Shown piece by piece: positions 40,261-49,765 of a stretch of DNA of 64,000 bases; the first letter of the stretch is position 1, and each line of letters opens with the position of its first letter. The notes under the pieces were generated by a model. That model was given only the letters and a program-made list of their open reading frames with translations. It was not told the DNA's origin and made no database searches. This DNA comes from Roseburia inulinivorans DSM 16841 (GTDB lineage Bacteria; Bacillota; Clostridia; Lachnospirales; Lachnospiraceae): positions 46,526-110,525 of the forward strand of contig NZ_ACFY01000084.1 of the NCBI RefSeq assembly GCF_000174195.1, given 5' to 3'. The translations under genes and the position numbers were made by a program.

Positions 40261-41028
40261 ATGGATAAAACTATGAAATTTATTTCCTGGAATGTAAACG
40301 GACTTCGTGCCTGCATGCAAAAAGGATTTTTAGATTTTTTCAATGAAGTGGATGCAGATTTTTTCTGTGTCCAGGAAACAAAATTACAGGAAGGGCAGAT
40401 TGCCCTTGATCTCCCCGGCTACCATCAGTTCTGGAATTACGCCGAAAAAAAAGGCTATTCCGGCACTGCCATTTTTACAAAACACGAACCACTCTCTGTC
40501 TCTTATGGCATCGGCATCCCGGAGCATGACCATGAGGGGCGTGTCATCACATTGGAATACGATGCTTTTTATCTGGTTACCTGTTACACTCCGAATTCCC
40601 AGAACGAACTGGCAAGACTTCCTTACCGCATGCAGTGGGAAGAAGATTTTCTTGCCTTTCTGAAAAGGCTCGACGAGGTAAAACCTGTCATTGTCTGTGG
40701 AGATCTGAATGTTGCACATGAAGAGATCGATTTGAAGAATCCAAAAACCAACCGCAAAAATGCCGGTTTTTCCGATGAAGAACGTGCAAAGATGACCACT
40801 CTGTTAAACTCCGGATTCACAGATACTTTCCGCTATTTTTATCCGGATAAAGAGGGGATCTACTCCTGGTGGTCTTACCGGTTCAAGGCACGTGAGAAGA
40901 ACGCAGGATGGCGTATTGACTATTTTATCACTTCCAGATGTCTGGACGAAAAGCTGCAGTCTGCCGGAATCCATACGGAAGTGTACGGCTCTGACCATTG
41001 TCCGGTGGAACTTATTGCAGACGCCTGA
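40261..41028 (+). CDS. Exodeoxyribonuclease III / AP endonuclease
   Basis: 255 residues, MDKTMKFISWNVNGLRACMQ, of the Mg-dependent EEP nuclease superfamily. Catalytic motifs: WNVNGLRA, VQETKL (metal-binding Glu), CGDLNVAHEEIDL (Asp, Asn), WRIDYF and GSDHCPV. These mark the ExoA/XthA type that repairs abasic sites. A start at 40273 (MKFISW) is equally typical of the family, but the AGGA spacing suits 40261. It converges with the surface protein at 41155, sharing a bidirectional terminator. Confidence 0.95.
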   Translation: MDKTMKFISWNVNGLRACMQKGFLDFFNEVDADFFCVQETKLQEGQIALDLPGYHQFWNYAEKKGYSGTAIFTKHEPLSVSYGIGIPEHDHEGRVITLEYDAFYLVTCYTPNSQNELARLPYRMQWEEDFLAFLKRLDEVKPVIVCGDLNVAHEEIDLKNPKTNRKNAGFSDEERAKMTTLLNSGFTDTFRYFYPDKEGIYSWWSYRFKAREKNAGWRIDYFITSRCLDEKLQSAGIHTEVYGSDHCPVELIADA

Positions 41029-41069
41029 TGCAGCGATAATATGTTTTTTAACGTCGTTTCGCATAAGAT

Positions 41070-41115
41070 AAAAAGGGCGTGTGAAAAAACTCTCGTTTTT
41101 TCACATGCCCTTTTT
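41070..41115. terminator. Bidirectional terminator after exonuclease III
   Basis: A 21-base arm AAAAAGGGCGTGTGAAAAAA-C pairs with 41095-41115 across a four-base TCTC loop with one mismatch. A5 and T5 ends let it act for both converging genes. Confidence 0.9.
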
Positions 41116-41154
41116 ACCTCTTTCAGATTTTTTACATGATCCTATTTTTCATGA

Positions 41155-43363
41155 TTACCATTCCCTTTTTTTGTATCTCTTTCCTGCTGCAAACAGAATA
41201 CTGCATCCTGCACAGAGAATGAGCGTCCATACCATCCACAGGGAGTTGTCTCCTGTTTTTTGGCGATCTGCCTGTCAGAGTGGTATTCACATCCTCATAT
41301 ACCAATGCATAGGTTGAGAAACCATCCGTTGCAAATGTAAACTGATTCGTGGCTGCATCGTAATTTCCATCGATCAGTGTTGCTACACCATCATGGATTC
41401 TGACGATCCTGTAAGTGCGTTCAATACTACTGTCATGGTTCACAAGGTTCTGCGGAATTGTGATTGCTATATACATTGGTGCGAATAAATCTGTAATCTG
41501 GCGATCCGCTCTTCCTGATATCTTCAATGTTAAATCAAGATTTAAGTATTGTCCAATCACATTGTTTCCAAGAACACTCTGAATGAGTGCAATCTCTTCT
41601 TTTGTTGGTGTCATGCCGGATGCACTCAAAACAAACTGCGTCTTGTTTCCGGCTTTTACTGCCTTGTTCTCGTCTTCACTTAACTTTGCAAGATTCAGAA
41701 GCTGATCTGCTGCACTTGCGATATTGATTGCAGGGACTCCCTCTCCGCTTACTGACTGTGCAGTTATCGCATTATCTGTAGATCCCGCAGCCGAAGAGGC
41801 AGTTGTGGAAGATGTATTGGAACTTTTTTCCGTTTTTGCATTACCATTATCCGCTTTCTTTGCTGTTTTCACAATAAAATAAGTTGAGAACTGATTTGTC
41901 TCAAAAGTCAGCGTACCATTTTCCGACACAGACGTTGTAAGTTTTGTGAGGTTTCCGTTATGCTCCCTTACAACCTCATATCCTGCCGCCGTGTCATAAT
42001 CAGCCACTTGTAGTTTCATTTTTACAGGCTGGTCTAACTGCGTGACTGGATTCTCCCAGTTAGTTCCATCTCCCTTGCTGACAATCTGGTCTAAAGTCAG
42101 GTTTACTGCTTCTGCACTTACTGCATTTTCTACCTGTGCAAGTGCATTTGTTGTATTTGCATCCGAATCCTCCACGGTAAGACGCAGATTTCCACTTGGA
42201 GCCGCATTTGCTCCATTTTCAACAGAGGCGGAAGAAACTTTTGTTCCTGTTGTATTAATTTCATCCTGTGTCTGTGTGAAGATTCCTTTAAAATGCACGT
42301 TGGTATCCGGCATTGTGAAGGTGAAGGTGGATACCTCCGCCTGCGGTGCCAACGTAACTCCTCCATTAAGTGATACACCTTTCAACTGATAACCATAATC
42401 CGGGGTTAATCTTACCGTAACTTGTTTTCCGGCTTCTACTGCAATATGTCCACCTTTCTCATCCCCTGGATTGTTTGCAAACGGTATACTATATAAATCA
42501 TATACACCTTCTACCGCAACCACCTGCGCTTTTCCATGCTCTAAATAGGCATCTTCTCCATAGGTCTGTCTGTCATATGCCCATGTAATGGTTCTCACAG
42601 AATGATCGATCTGGATATGCTGTGTTCCCGCTGCATTTAACGCTATCGCTGTCTGCTCGGATTTTCCCTCATCTGCGGACTTTCCCGGAAACTGCAGACT
42701 GTATTTTGTTTCATCACAGGAAACGTAAAATTGTATAGATGTTATGTCAGCTTCAAACACATATTCTTTTGTACTGTTGGTATCTAAACCTGTCAATTGA
42801 CTGAAACTGCTGCCACCATCCTTGCTTACATATATCTGTATATCTTTAGAAACCATGTCTGCAAAGCCGTTACAGGCATCCCCCTCCAATTGTAAGCGAA
42901 TCCTGTTATCTGTTGACTGCCCCGGCTGTCCTTGCGAACCCTTTTTTTCTACGACCAGTGTAATAGAATCTGGGAATCCTCCTTCACCCTCCCGTTCTGC
43001 CAGTGAAGTTTCATTCTGATTTACCGTAAGATATGTTTGAAATCCATCGTTTGAATACACACGAATCTGCATCTTATCTGGATCAAAGTTCTCGAGTTTA
43101 AATTTTACACTCCCTAAATTCCCCTCTGATATAGAAACTTTAGAATCATTTAATTCTGCACCTTCCACCGTTAACGCAACATCTGTGCCCTCTACGTCAT
43201 ACGTGACAGTGCTGCCATTCACAGTACCTGCAAAATTCAACTCAATTGATCTGCTGCCTTGTCCTCCTTCATTCTCTGCCGACACATTCATCCCCGGCAG
43301 GACACCGAATAGCAGTACCAATGTCAGCAGGACACTGACTGCTTTCTTCCACGCCTTTCTCAT
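41155..43363 (-). CDS. Sortase-anchored surface protein, frameshift at the anchor
   Basis: About 735 residues. A signal peptide ends VLPGMNVSAEN. The body has beta-rich repeats, including an MPDTNVHFKGIF segment with VTVRLTPDYGYQLKGVSLNG (bacterial-repeat type), and two similar FSTYFIVKT / FSTYALVYED modules. A Ser/Ala linker lies near residue 540. At the C-terminus an extra A in the T6 run at 41256-41261 diverts the frame; removing it gives SPKTGDNSLWMVWTLILCAG, another hydrophobic stretch, KRYKKREW and a stop at 41155. SPKTG is a sortase motif (LPxTG variant), and helix plus basic tail complete the anchor. So it is a cell-wall protein of unknown ligand. Adjacent to the Cys-rich lipoprotein. 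Confidence 0.78.
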
Positions 43364-43424
43364 CTGCTTTTCCTCCTATACTACTTTTTAGTGTAATTTT
43401 ATTCTCCCATTTTTGGTCTCTTCT

Positions 43425-43791
43425 CTACACTTTTCCGCTTCCGCCACATACCGTACATTTCTTCGCTCCATGACAGAGAATACAATCATCCGTGATCACA
43501 CCCTTGCCATGACAAATTGAACACGGCTTTCCATGTGAACCGCCACAGAGTTCGCAGACAATTTTTCCTGCGCCGCCACAATGTCTGCATGCAGAACCAT
43601 CCGGCTTTCTCCGTCGAAAAAGTTTCCACCGTTTCTGTCCCCATGACTGCTTCTGCATCACGGCTTTCTTCAGAACTCTGTTCGGTCGCTGCGATCGTCT
43701 GATCACTCACTTCTTTTCCACAGGAAGTTACAGTAAACAACATCACCGCAAGACAAAAAAAGACTCCCAGATCACGCACCTTATGTCTCAT
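43425..43791 (-). CDS. Lipoprotein with DnaJ-type Cys-rich zinc motifs, one frameshift
   Basis: About 120 residues. The N-terminus MRHKVRDLGVFFCLAVMLFT ends in the lipobox VTSC, so it is exported and lipidated. A Ser/Glu linker follows. A single extra base (probably in the T5 run of the coding strand, about plus 43611-43624) separates it from a C-terminal domain with five CxxCxGx(G) units: CRHCGGAG, CELCGGSHG, CSICHGKG, CILCHGAK and CTVCGGSG. These are the DnaJ zinc-binding repeats, but no J domain exists. An extracytoplasmic version is unusual. Function unknown; it might be a metal- or thiol-handling protein. 61 bp upstream of the surface-protein start. Confidence 0.65.
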
Positions 43792-43872
43792 TCAAGCCTC
43801 CTATCTCCATAAAAGGAATATACTTGAAAAATCTTAACATAACATTACACGATCCGGGAGTTTACATATGTC

Positions 43873-45287
43873 TCAATCGTCACGATCAGCCTTTTTTTCC
43901 GGTTTCCATGTATAATAAAACTGGATCAGGCCAATCCTTGAATTTGTATCTGTTTTTTTGTTGAGCGATGAAATATATCGATATAACATTGCCCTTGAAA
44001 TATAAAGCCTATTTGCGATCTCCTGCACCTCCTCATCCGATGCCAAAAGCATTTTCAACACCTCCTGCTCCCGTTCTGTCAGCGCATAGGTATCTGCAAA
44101 TGCTGAAAAATACTCCTGCTCCTCTTCCTGTTTCCGCTCCTGATCAGGCAATTCCACATCCGTCTGTCCCATCACCGTGTAAATATAAATCGCAATGCTG
44201 ATCAGTACAAATAACCCGATCGATGCGATCATGATCTTTATACTGTCGCCGGACCGGATCAGTGCTACAGAAAAGCTTCCAATGAGTATGGCGCAGAGAT
44301 TGTTCACCGCTCTTCCCATGCCAGCCCAAAACTGTGGCACTCTCATGTACCCCGCCAGCCGCACAAAACCGGTCGAGAAAAACACAACAAAGAAGCCTGC
44401 CGACAGATAAAACACGATCAGCCCAAGCAAAAAAGAGCCGCCGGAAACGATCACAAGTATACACACCGTGGAGAGCAGCGTCACACAGTACATGATAAGG
44501 TTCCTGTATCTGCCTTTTCCATAATCAAACAACACGCCTGACACAAGTCCGCTGACCGCCAGGATCAGTCTTGGCCACTGTCCGATATCCATACTTCCAC
44601 CTGCATGCCCTAATGTCACTGCATTGTCTAATGTTGCAAAAATACAGGTCATAAGGGCGACTGTGAAAATGAGCGTAACTGCCACTGCATACGGATGTCT
44701 GATGGGATCTGACTCATATAGGTTCCACTCCATCAGGCTTCCCGCCAACTTCCTTTTCTCCACCAGAAAAAGAAGTGCCCAGAATGCAACAGTCAAAATC
44801 ACTGCTTCCACCGCTGCATTATGGATCAGATTATTTTCAAGAAACTGTAAAAAAAGTCCAGTTGCATACGATACCCCACCGTTTCCGCCAGATGTTCTTC
44901 CATACCATAGCGGCACGCTACCCGGTAGTGTACCAGACTTCCGGCTATTCCAAGCAGCACATATAAAATCAGTCCTGCTGCAAGTGTGCTTCCATAACTC
45001 TGATGTACCTGGATTCCCCACAGACATACGGCTGCGAGAACTCCTGCACCAGCACTGCCCGCCTTCTTTGCTCTTTCCCGCATTTTACCATCCAGTACGC
45101 CAAACAGAAGAAAACCAACCGTGCTGCTTCCAAGCACATAACTCTGTGCCAGCACCACTCCGCCTGAATCCGTCTGAAATGCCATCATATTGTCAAATAA
45201 ATATTCTGCTCCTAAAAACACATAATTAAATAATGCCAGAGCAGTCATAATCTCGATCCGCTCTCTCTTCCAGAAGGTATTCTTCAT
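43873..45287 (-). CDS. Multi-TM LuxR-family transcriptional regulator, one frameshift
   Basis: About 471 residues after adding one G at the four-C run 44874-44877, which joins MKNTFWKRERIEIMTALALF..LAETV to GVSYATGLFLQFLENNLI. Twelve hydrophobic segments with an MFS-like layout are followed by a C-terminal LuxR helix-turn-helix: YALTEREQEVLKMLLASDEE and IANRLYISRAMLYRYISSLN. Fusions of an MFS-like sensor with LuxR_C are frequent in Lachnospiraceae and Coriobacteria. No neighbouring structural gene makes the target obvious. It ends 82 bp before the lipoprotein gene, without a clear terminator. Confidence 0.83.
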
Positions 45288-45342
45288 TTGTTAATTCTGC
45301 CTTTAATTTTTATAAAATTTCCGTATCATTCCGTGCCAGACC

Positions 45343-46419
45343 TCAGATAATGACTCCGCCGCCGGCAATGTAATCTCCATCATAAAGTACAACCGCCTGT
45401 CCCGGTGTCACTGCGCGTACCGGTTCTTCAAACACACAATGGATCTGATCTTCCCCGGTACGTGTCACTTTACACATACTTCCACTGTGGGAATAACGGA
45501 TTTTTGCTTTTAACTCCATTTCCCCATCAATGTCCGGAAGCGACATAAAGTTCACATGATCCGCATACAGTTCTGTCGTAAACACGTCCTCATTCGAACC
45601 CAGTACGACCTCGTTTGTCTCCGGGCGGATCTCTGTCACAAACACAGGGTAACCAAGTGCAATCCCAAGACCTTTTCTCTGTCCGACCGTGTAATGTGTG
45701 ATCCCTTTATGTCTTCCGAGTATTTTTCCATCCGTAGACACAAAATTTCCGGGCGGCGGCACAAGTTTTCCACACTCTTTATCAATAAATCCCGCATAAT
45801 CATCATCCGGGATAAAACAAATCTCCATGCTGTCTTTTTTGTGTGCGACCATCAGCCCGATCTCCTCTGCGATCTGGCGGATCTCATCCTTATGATAATC
45901 TCCGACCGGCATGAGTGTTCTCGACAACTGCGTCTGCGTCAGATTGTAAAGTGCATAAGTCTGGTCTTTCTCGGCGGTGACAGAATTTTTGATCGCATAA
46001 CGGCCATTTGGAAGCTGCTCAACCCTTGCATAATGTCCGGTCGCAATGTAATCTGCACCGATTGCAAGACTCCGGTCTAATAACGCCTCCCACTTCACAT
46101 ATCGGTTGCATGCGATACATGGATTCGGCGTCCTTCCCTTCAGATATTCTGCTGTAAAATAATCCATGACATTCTTTTTGAATTCCTGCTTAAAATTCAT
46201 GACGTAATACGGAATTTCCAGACGGTCCGCCACTCTTCTGGCGTCATTAACGGCGCTCAGTCCACAGCATCCACCGTTTTTTTCCTGTGTAAATTCATCC
46301 TCATCCTGCCAGATCTGCATGGTGACACCGATCACATCATATCCCTGCTTCTTTAATAAATACGCTGCAACGGAAGAATCCACGCCTCCCGACATTCCTA
46401 CTACTACTTTTTTTGCCAT
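45343..46419 (-). CDS. mnmA: tRNA-specific 2-thiouridylase MnmA
   Basis: 358 residues, MAKKVVVGMSGGVDSSVAAY: PP-loop SGGVDSS. Catalytic cysteines are in NPCIACNRYVK and GDSMEICFI-type motif KKDSMEICFIPDDDY. The central GQRKGLGIALGYP and C-terminal RAVTPGQAVVLYDGD match MnmA throughout. It thiolates U34 of tRNAs for Lys, Glu and Gln. Start at 46419 with AAAAGAGGTAAACT. Full length. Confidence 0.97.
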   Translation of the reverse strand: MAKKVVVGMSGGVDSSVAAYLLKKQGYDVIGVTMQIWQDEDEFTQEKNGGCCGLSAVNDARRVADRLEIPYYVMNFKQEFKKNVMDYFTAEYLKGRTPNPCIACNRYVKWEALLDRSLAIGADYIATGHYARVEQLPNGRYAIKNSVTAEKDQTYALYNLTQTQLSRTLMPVGDYHKDEIRQIAEEIGLMVAHKKDSMEICFIPDDDYAGFIDKECGKLVPPPGNFVSTDGKILGRHKGITHYTVGQRKGLGIALGYPVFVTEIRPETNEVVLGSNEDVFTTELYADHVNFMSLPDIDGEMELKAKIRYSHSGSMCKVTRTGEDQIHCVFEEPVRAVTPGQAVVLYDGDYIAGGGVII

Positions 46420-46441
46420 AGTTTACCTCTTTTCCCGCCAT

Positions 46442-46482
46442 AAAAAAATTATGAGAAACCCATTTTTATGAGCTTCTCATAA
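46442..46482 (-). terminator. Terminator of the FliD-like gene
   Basis: Stem TTATGAGAA / TTCTCATAA (46449-46457 with 46474-46482), then U7 on the minus strand, between the stop at 46514 and mnmA. Confidence 0.85.
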
Positions 46483-46513
46483 CATAACATGTCTGTATTT
46501 ATTTTGCAACCGT

Positions 46514-47296
46514 TTAGGTTGTGGTATTATAGATCTCACCTGTCGTATAATTGTATGTATACATGCCTGACTTATTGTAAGTATTGGCTTTCTCTGCCTC
46601 ACTCTTCGCATAACTCTCGATCATGCCTGCCTGAACCGAGGTCTGATAACCAAATCCGCCTGTCGTATGGAACAGGGATTTTACCGTGTTCATATCGGCT
46701 TTCTTAAATGCTGTCTCATCAATGGAAAGCTTATTGTCGGTTCCGATCGTGATTCCGACCTTGCTGAGCATGTTGGAATTTGCCTTTGTCAGATTGACCA
46801 TGGACTTCGTGCTTCTTAAGATGCTGTTGGTATTGGAATCGCCACCCTCTTTTAACATCTTGTTGTAGCTGTCCACAAAATCACTGACCGCCTTGTAAAT
46901 CTTGTCTGTATCATACTCATAAGATACTTTTCCATCTTTATCTGTCGTCTGTTTCTTTGTAAACAGAGATTTATCTCCGTTTGTTCTCAGTGTCTCAGAT
47001 ACTTTCTTCAAATCATCTGCAGCGCTCTCGATATTTGCAAGTGTCTTCGAAGAATCTTTGGAAGTCGATGTAGCAGCAGACACAGACGAAGATGACGGAT
47101 CATCCGATGCCGCCTTTTTGTAATAAGCCTTCATCAGCTTTGTGTAACTTCCATTCCGGATCGTAGCATAGTCAGAATAATTAATGCCAAGTAAATCTGA
47201 TGTTCCAAACATTGTACTTGTATTCGTCCTTCCTGAATTCAGGCTGGAAAACAGTACGCCGATGGAAGATGAATCATATCCTGAAATTGTTGCCAT
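46514..47296 (-). CDS. FliD/flagellar cap-like protein
   Basis: 260 residues from MATISGYDSSSIGVLFSSLN at 47296 (AAAGGAGTGAGAAAT precedes it; an upstream GTG would overlap that site). The region YDTDKIYKAVSDFVDSYNKM and the later NLTKANSNMLSKVGITIGTD with LSIDETAFKKADMNTVKSLF closely follow the C-terminal part of FliD, the hook-associated filament cap. The normal N-terminal FliD domain is missing and is replaced by a short Ser-rich region. It may be a minor secreted flagellar protein or a cap variant. No flagellar operon lies beside it. Confidence 0.65.
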   Translation of the reverse strand: MATISGYDSSSIGVLFSSLNSGRTNTSTMFGTSDLLGINYSDYATIRNGSYTKLMKAYYKKAASDDPSSSSVSAATSTSKDSSKTLANIESAADDLKKVSETLRTNGDKSLFTKKQTTDKDGKVSYEYDTDKIYKAVSDFVDSYNKMLKEGGDSNTNSILRSTKSMVNLTKANSNMLSKVGITIGTDNKLSIDETAFKKADMNTVKSLFHTTGGFGYQTSVQAGMIESYAKSEAEKANTYNKSGMYTYNYTTGEIYNTTT

Positions 47297-47636
47297 ATTT
47301 CTCACTCCTTTGATCAGCAGTCATCCGTGTAAAACAATATCGCTGTGTAATCATGCATTTCCTCTCATGATTACCTTCTTTAATTATTACATCGTCATTT
47401 TAGCTTCATTTTATTAGTTTTTCAAGACCATTTCTGTAGTTTTGCACAAAAATTTATAATTATTCAACAATTGTTCATACTTTATTCACATATTACTGTT
47501 ACAATGAACTCATAAATGAAACGGAAATAAGTTTTTAATACTTGATAAATTTTTTCATAATAGCCCAGATGCCTTTGGTATCTGGGCACTCCTCATTTCA
47601 GAGGTTTTTTCAGATGGCAGAACACCATCTGTTTTT
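47297..47636 (+). ncRNA. Gene-free interval with a candidate structured small RNA
   Basis: No protein gene fits. On the plus strand an extended -10 (TG-T-TACAAT, 47497-47505) is followed by three hairpins: GCCCAGAT/ATCTGGGC (47563-47587), CCTC/GAGG with U6 (47591-47610) and CAGATGG/CCATCTG with U7 (47611-47638). The last is a textbook terminator pointing rightward although no rightward gene ends here, which suggests a transcript of ~125 bases ending at ung. The -35 is weak. Evidence is structural only. Confidence 0.35.
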
Positions 47637-48314
47637 TTATATATTCTCAATCTGCCAGTCAATCGGTTCCACACCATTCGCCTGTAAAAACTCATTTGCC
47701 TTGCTGAAATGCCTGCATCCGAAAAATCCCCGGTACGCAGACAGTGGACTTGGATGCGGCGCTGTCAGGATCAGATGCTTTGGATTGGTCAGCATCGGTA
47801 TCTTGCTCTGTGCCGGTCTTCCCCACAGCATGTATACAATCGGTCTGTCCTGTGCATTCACAGCCTGGATGATTGCATCCGTAAACTGTTCCCAGCCATG
47901 CCCCTGATGGGAGTTTGCCTGATGTGCACGCACAGTCAGTACTGTATTTAACAAAAGCACACCCTGATCTGCCCATTTTTTCAAATATCCATTATTCGGG
48001 ATATAACAGCCGAGATCATCATGCAGTTCCTTATAGATATTCTGTAAGGAAGGCGGTATTTCTTTCTGCTCCGGTAATACGGAAAAAGATAATCCGTGCG
48101 CCTGATTTACATTATGATATGGATCCTGCCCAAGCAAAAGCACTTTTACCTTGCTTAACGGCGTAAAATGCATCGCATTAAAAATATCGTCCGCTGGCGG
48201 ATAAATCACCGTTTTACTGTATTCATCGCGGACAAACTGATATAACGCTTTATAATATGGCTTTTTGAATTCCCCCTGGATCTCATCCAGCCAGTCATTT
48301 GTGATCATTGACAT
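47637..48314 (-). CDS. ung: Uracil-DNA glycosylase
   Basis: 225 residues from MSMITNDWLDEIQGEFKKPY at 48314 (AAGAAGGTAACAAAA precedes). Family-1 motifs: LLGQDPYHNVNQAHGLSFSV (catalytic Asp), GVLLLNTVLTVR, and TAPHPSPLSAYRGFFGCRHF. It removes uracil from DNA. It is the last gene of the unit that includes hisF and hisH. Confidence 0.97.
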   Translation of the reverse strand: MSMITNDWLDEIQGEFKKPYYKALYQFVRDEYSKTVIYPPADDIFNAMHFTPLSKVKVLLLGQDPYHNVNQAHGLSFSVLPEQKEIPPSLQNIYKELHDDLGCYIPNNGYLKKWADQGVLLLNTVLTVRAHQANSHQGHGWEQFTDAIIQAVNAQDRPIVYMLWGRPAQSKIPMLTNPKHLILTAPHPSPLSAYRGFFGCRHFSKANEFLQANGVEPIDWQIENI

Positions 48315-48386
48315 TTTTGTTACCTTCTTAAAATTTCTCCTGCACTGCTGCATTTGTCCGGGACATCCAGTCTGCTGCCGGATGTC

Positions 48387-49148
48387 TCAGCGCCGCACCG
48401 GAACACCGCGGTCTGCAAGATAATCTTTCAAATCAGCTATTTCCAGCTCTTTATAATGGAACAGAGAAGCTGCTAACGCTGCGTCTGCTTTTCCTTCTGT
48501 CAGTGCATCATAAAAATGCTCTTTTGTTCCGGCTCCACCGGATGCGATCACCGGAATTGATACATTCTCAGAGATCATTCTGGTGAGTTCCAGATCATAG
48601 CCTGCCTTAGTGCCATCACAGTCCATACTGGTCAGTAAAATCTCACCCGCCCCCAGCCGGTCTGCTTTCATCGCCCATTCAACCGCATCCATGCCGGCAT
48701 CGATACGGCCGCCATTTTTATAAATATTCCAGCCGAATCCATCTTCTCTCCGTCTTGCATCGATTGCTACAACGACACACTGGCTGCCAAATTTATCTGC
48801 TGCCTCACTGATCAGGTTCGGGTTATTGATAGCAGACGAGTTGATGGAGATCTTATCTGCTCCCTCGCGGAGCAACGCCTTAAAATCATCTACCGTGCGG
48901 ATTCCTCCACCCACGGTAAACGGGATAAAGACCTTTTCTGCGACCTTCCGCACCATATCGACCACAGTCTCCCGCGCATCAGACGTTGCTGTGATGTCTA
49001 AAAATACTAATTCATCTGCTCCTGCCTTATCATACGCTGCCGCAATTTCTACCGGATCACCTGCATCTCTTAAGTTAACAAAATTAACACCTTTTACCAC
49101 GCGTCCCTGATTTACATCCAGACACGGAATAATTCTTTTTGTAAACAT
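48387..49148 (-). CDS. hisF: Imidazole glycerol phosphate synthase cyclase subunit
   Basis: 253 residues, [20 protein letters not shown]. Catalytic Asp in [15 protein letters not shown] and second Asp in [14 protein letters not shown]; phosphate loops [12 protein letters not shown] and [13 protein letters not shown]. Full-length (beta/alpha)8 HisF. It starts 11 bp after hisH. Together they make the fifth step of histidine synthesis, supplying AICAR as well. Confidence 0.98.
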   Translation of the reverse strand: MFTKRIIPCLDVNQGRVVKGVNFVNLRDAGDPVEIAAAYDKAGADELVFLDITATSDARETVVDMVRKVAEKVFIPFTVGGGIRTVDDFKALLREGADKISINSSAINNPNLISEAADKFGSQCVVVAIDARRREDGFGWNIYKNGGRIDAGMDAVEWAMKADRLGAGEILLTSMDCDGTKAGYDLELTRMISENVSIPVIASGGAGTKEHFYDALTEGKADAALAASLFHYKELEIADLKDYLADRGVPVRR

Positions 49149-49159
49149 TGACGTTCCTC

Positions 49160-49765
49160 CTACAATTTTGCAAAGTTAGAAAGTATCTGTAATCCTACTG
49201 TTCCACTTTTTTCCGGATGGAACTGGCATGCAAAAATATTATCTTTCTCCACAGACGCATGGATATGTGTGCTGTAATCGATGGTTGCTTTGACAATTGC
49301 CTCTTCTCTGGCTTTTAAATAATAGGAATGGACAAAATAAACAAACGGACTGCCTTCCAGATTTTGAAACAGTCTTCCATTGTTCTGCAGATCCAGCGAA
49401 TTCCATCCAATATTTGGAATTTTCAGTCCTTCCTTTTCCGGGATCCGGAGGATTTCACCATCTAACAGATGCAGTCCTTCCACTCCATCAGACTCTTCAC
49501 TTCCTTCAAACAAAAGCTGTAATCCCAGACAGATTCCCAAAAATGGTTTCTGCTCTGCCGCCACTTCATGAATGACCTTGTCAAGTTCAAACTTCCTCAG
49601 CTGGCTCATGGCATCTCCGAAAGATCCAACCCCCGGAAGGATCACCTTGTCTGCCTTTTTGATCTCATGAAAATCTCTTGTGATCACGCACTCCTGCCCC
49701 AGAAACTGTAACGCCTTTTCTACACTTTTTAAATTTCCTGCATCATAATCAATGATTGCTATCAT
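49160..49765 (-). CDS. hisH: Imidazole glycerol phosphate synthase glutaminase subunit
   Basis: 201 residues, [20 protein letters not shown]. Class-I glutamine amidotransferase triad: Cys in [17 protein letters not shown], with His/Glu in [14 protein letters not shown]. It supplies ammonia to HisF. Its ATG overlaps the stop of the preceding membrane-protein gene by 4 bp (ATGA), so translation is coupled. No other his gene is in the window. Confidence 0.98.
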   Translation of the reverse strand: MIAIIDYDAGNLKSVEKALQFLGQECVITRDFHEIKKADKVILPGVGSFGDAMSQLRKFELDKVIHEVAAEQKPFLGICLGLQLLFEGSEESDGVEGLHLLDGEILRIPEKEGLKIPNIGWNSLDLQNNGRLFQNLEGSPFVYFVHSYYLKAREEAIVKATIDYSTHIHASVEKDNIFACQFHPEKSGTVGLQILSNFAKL

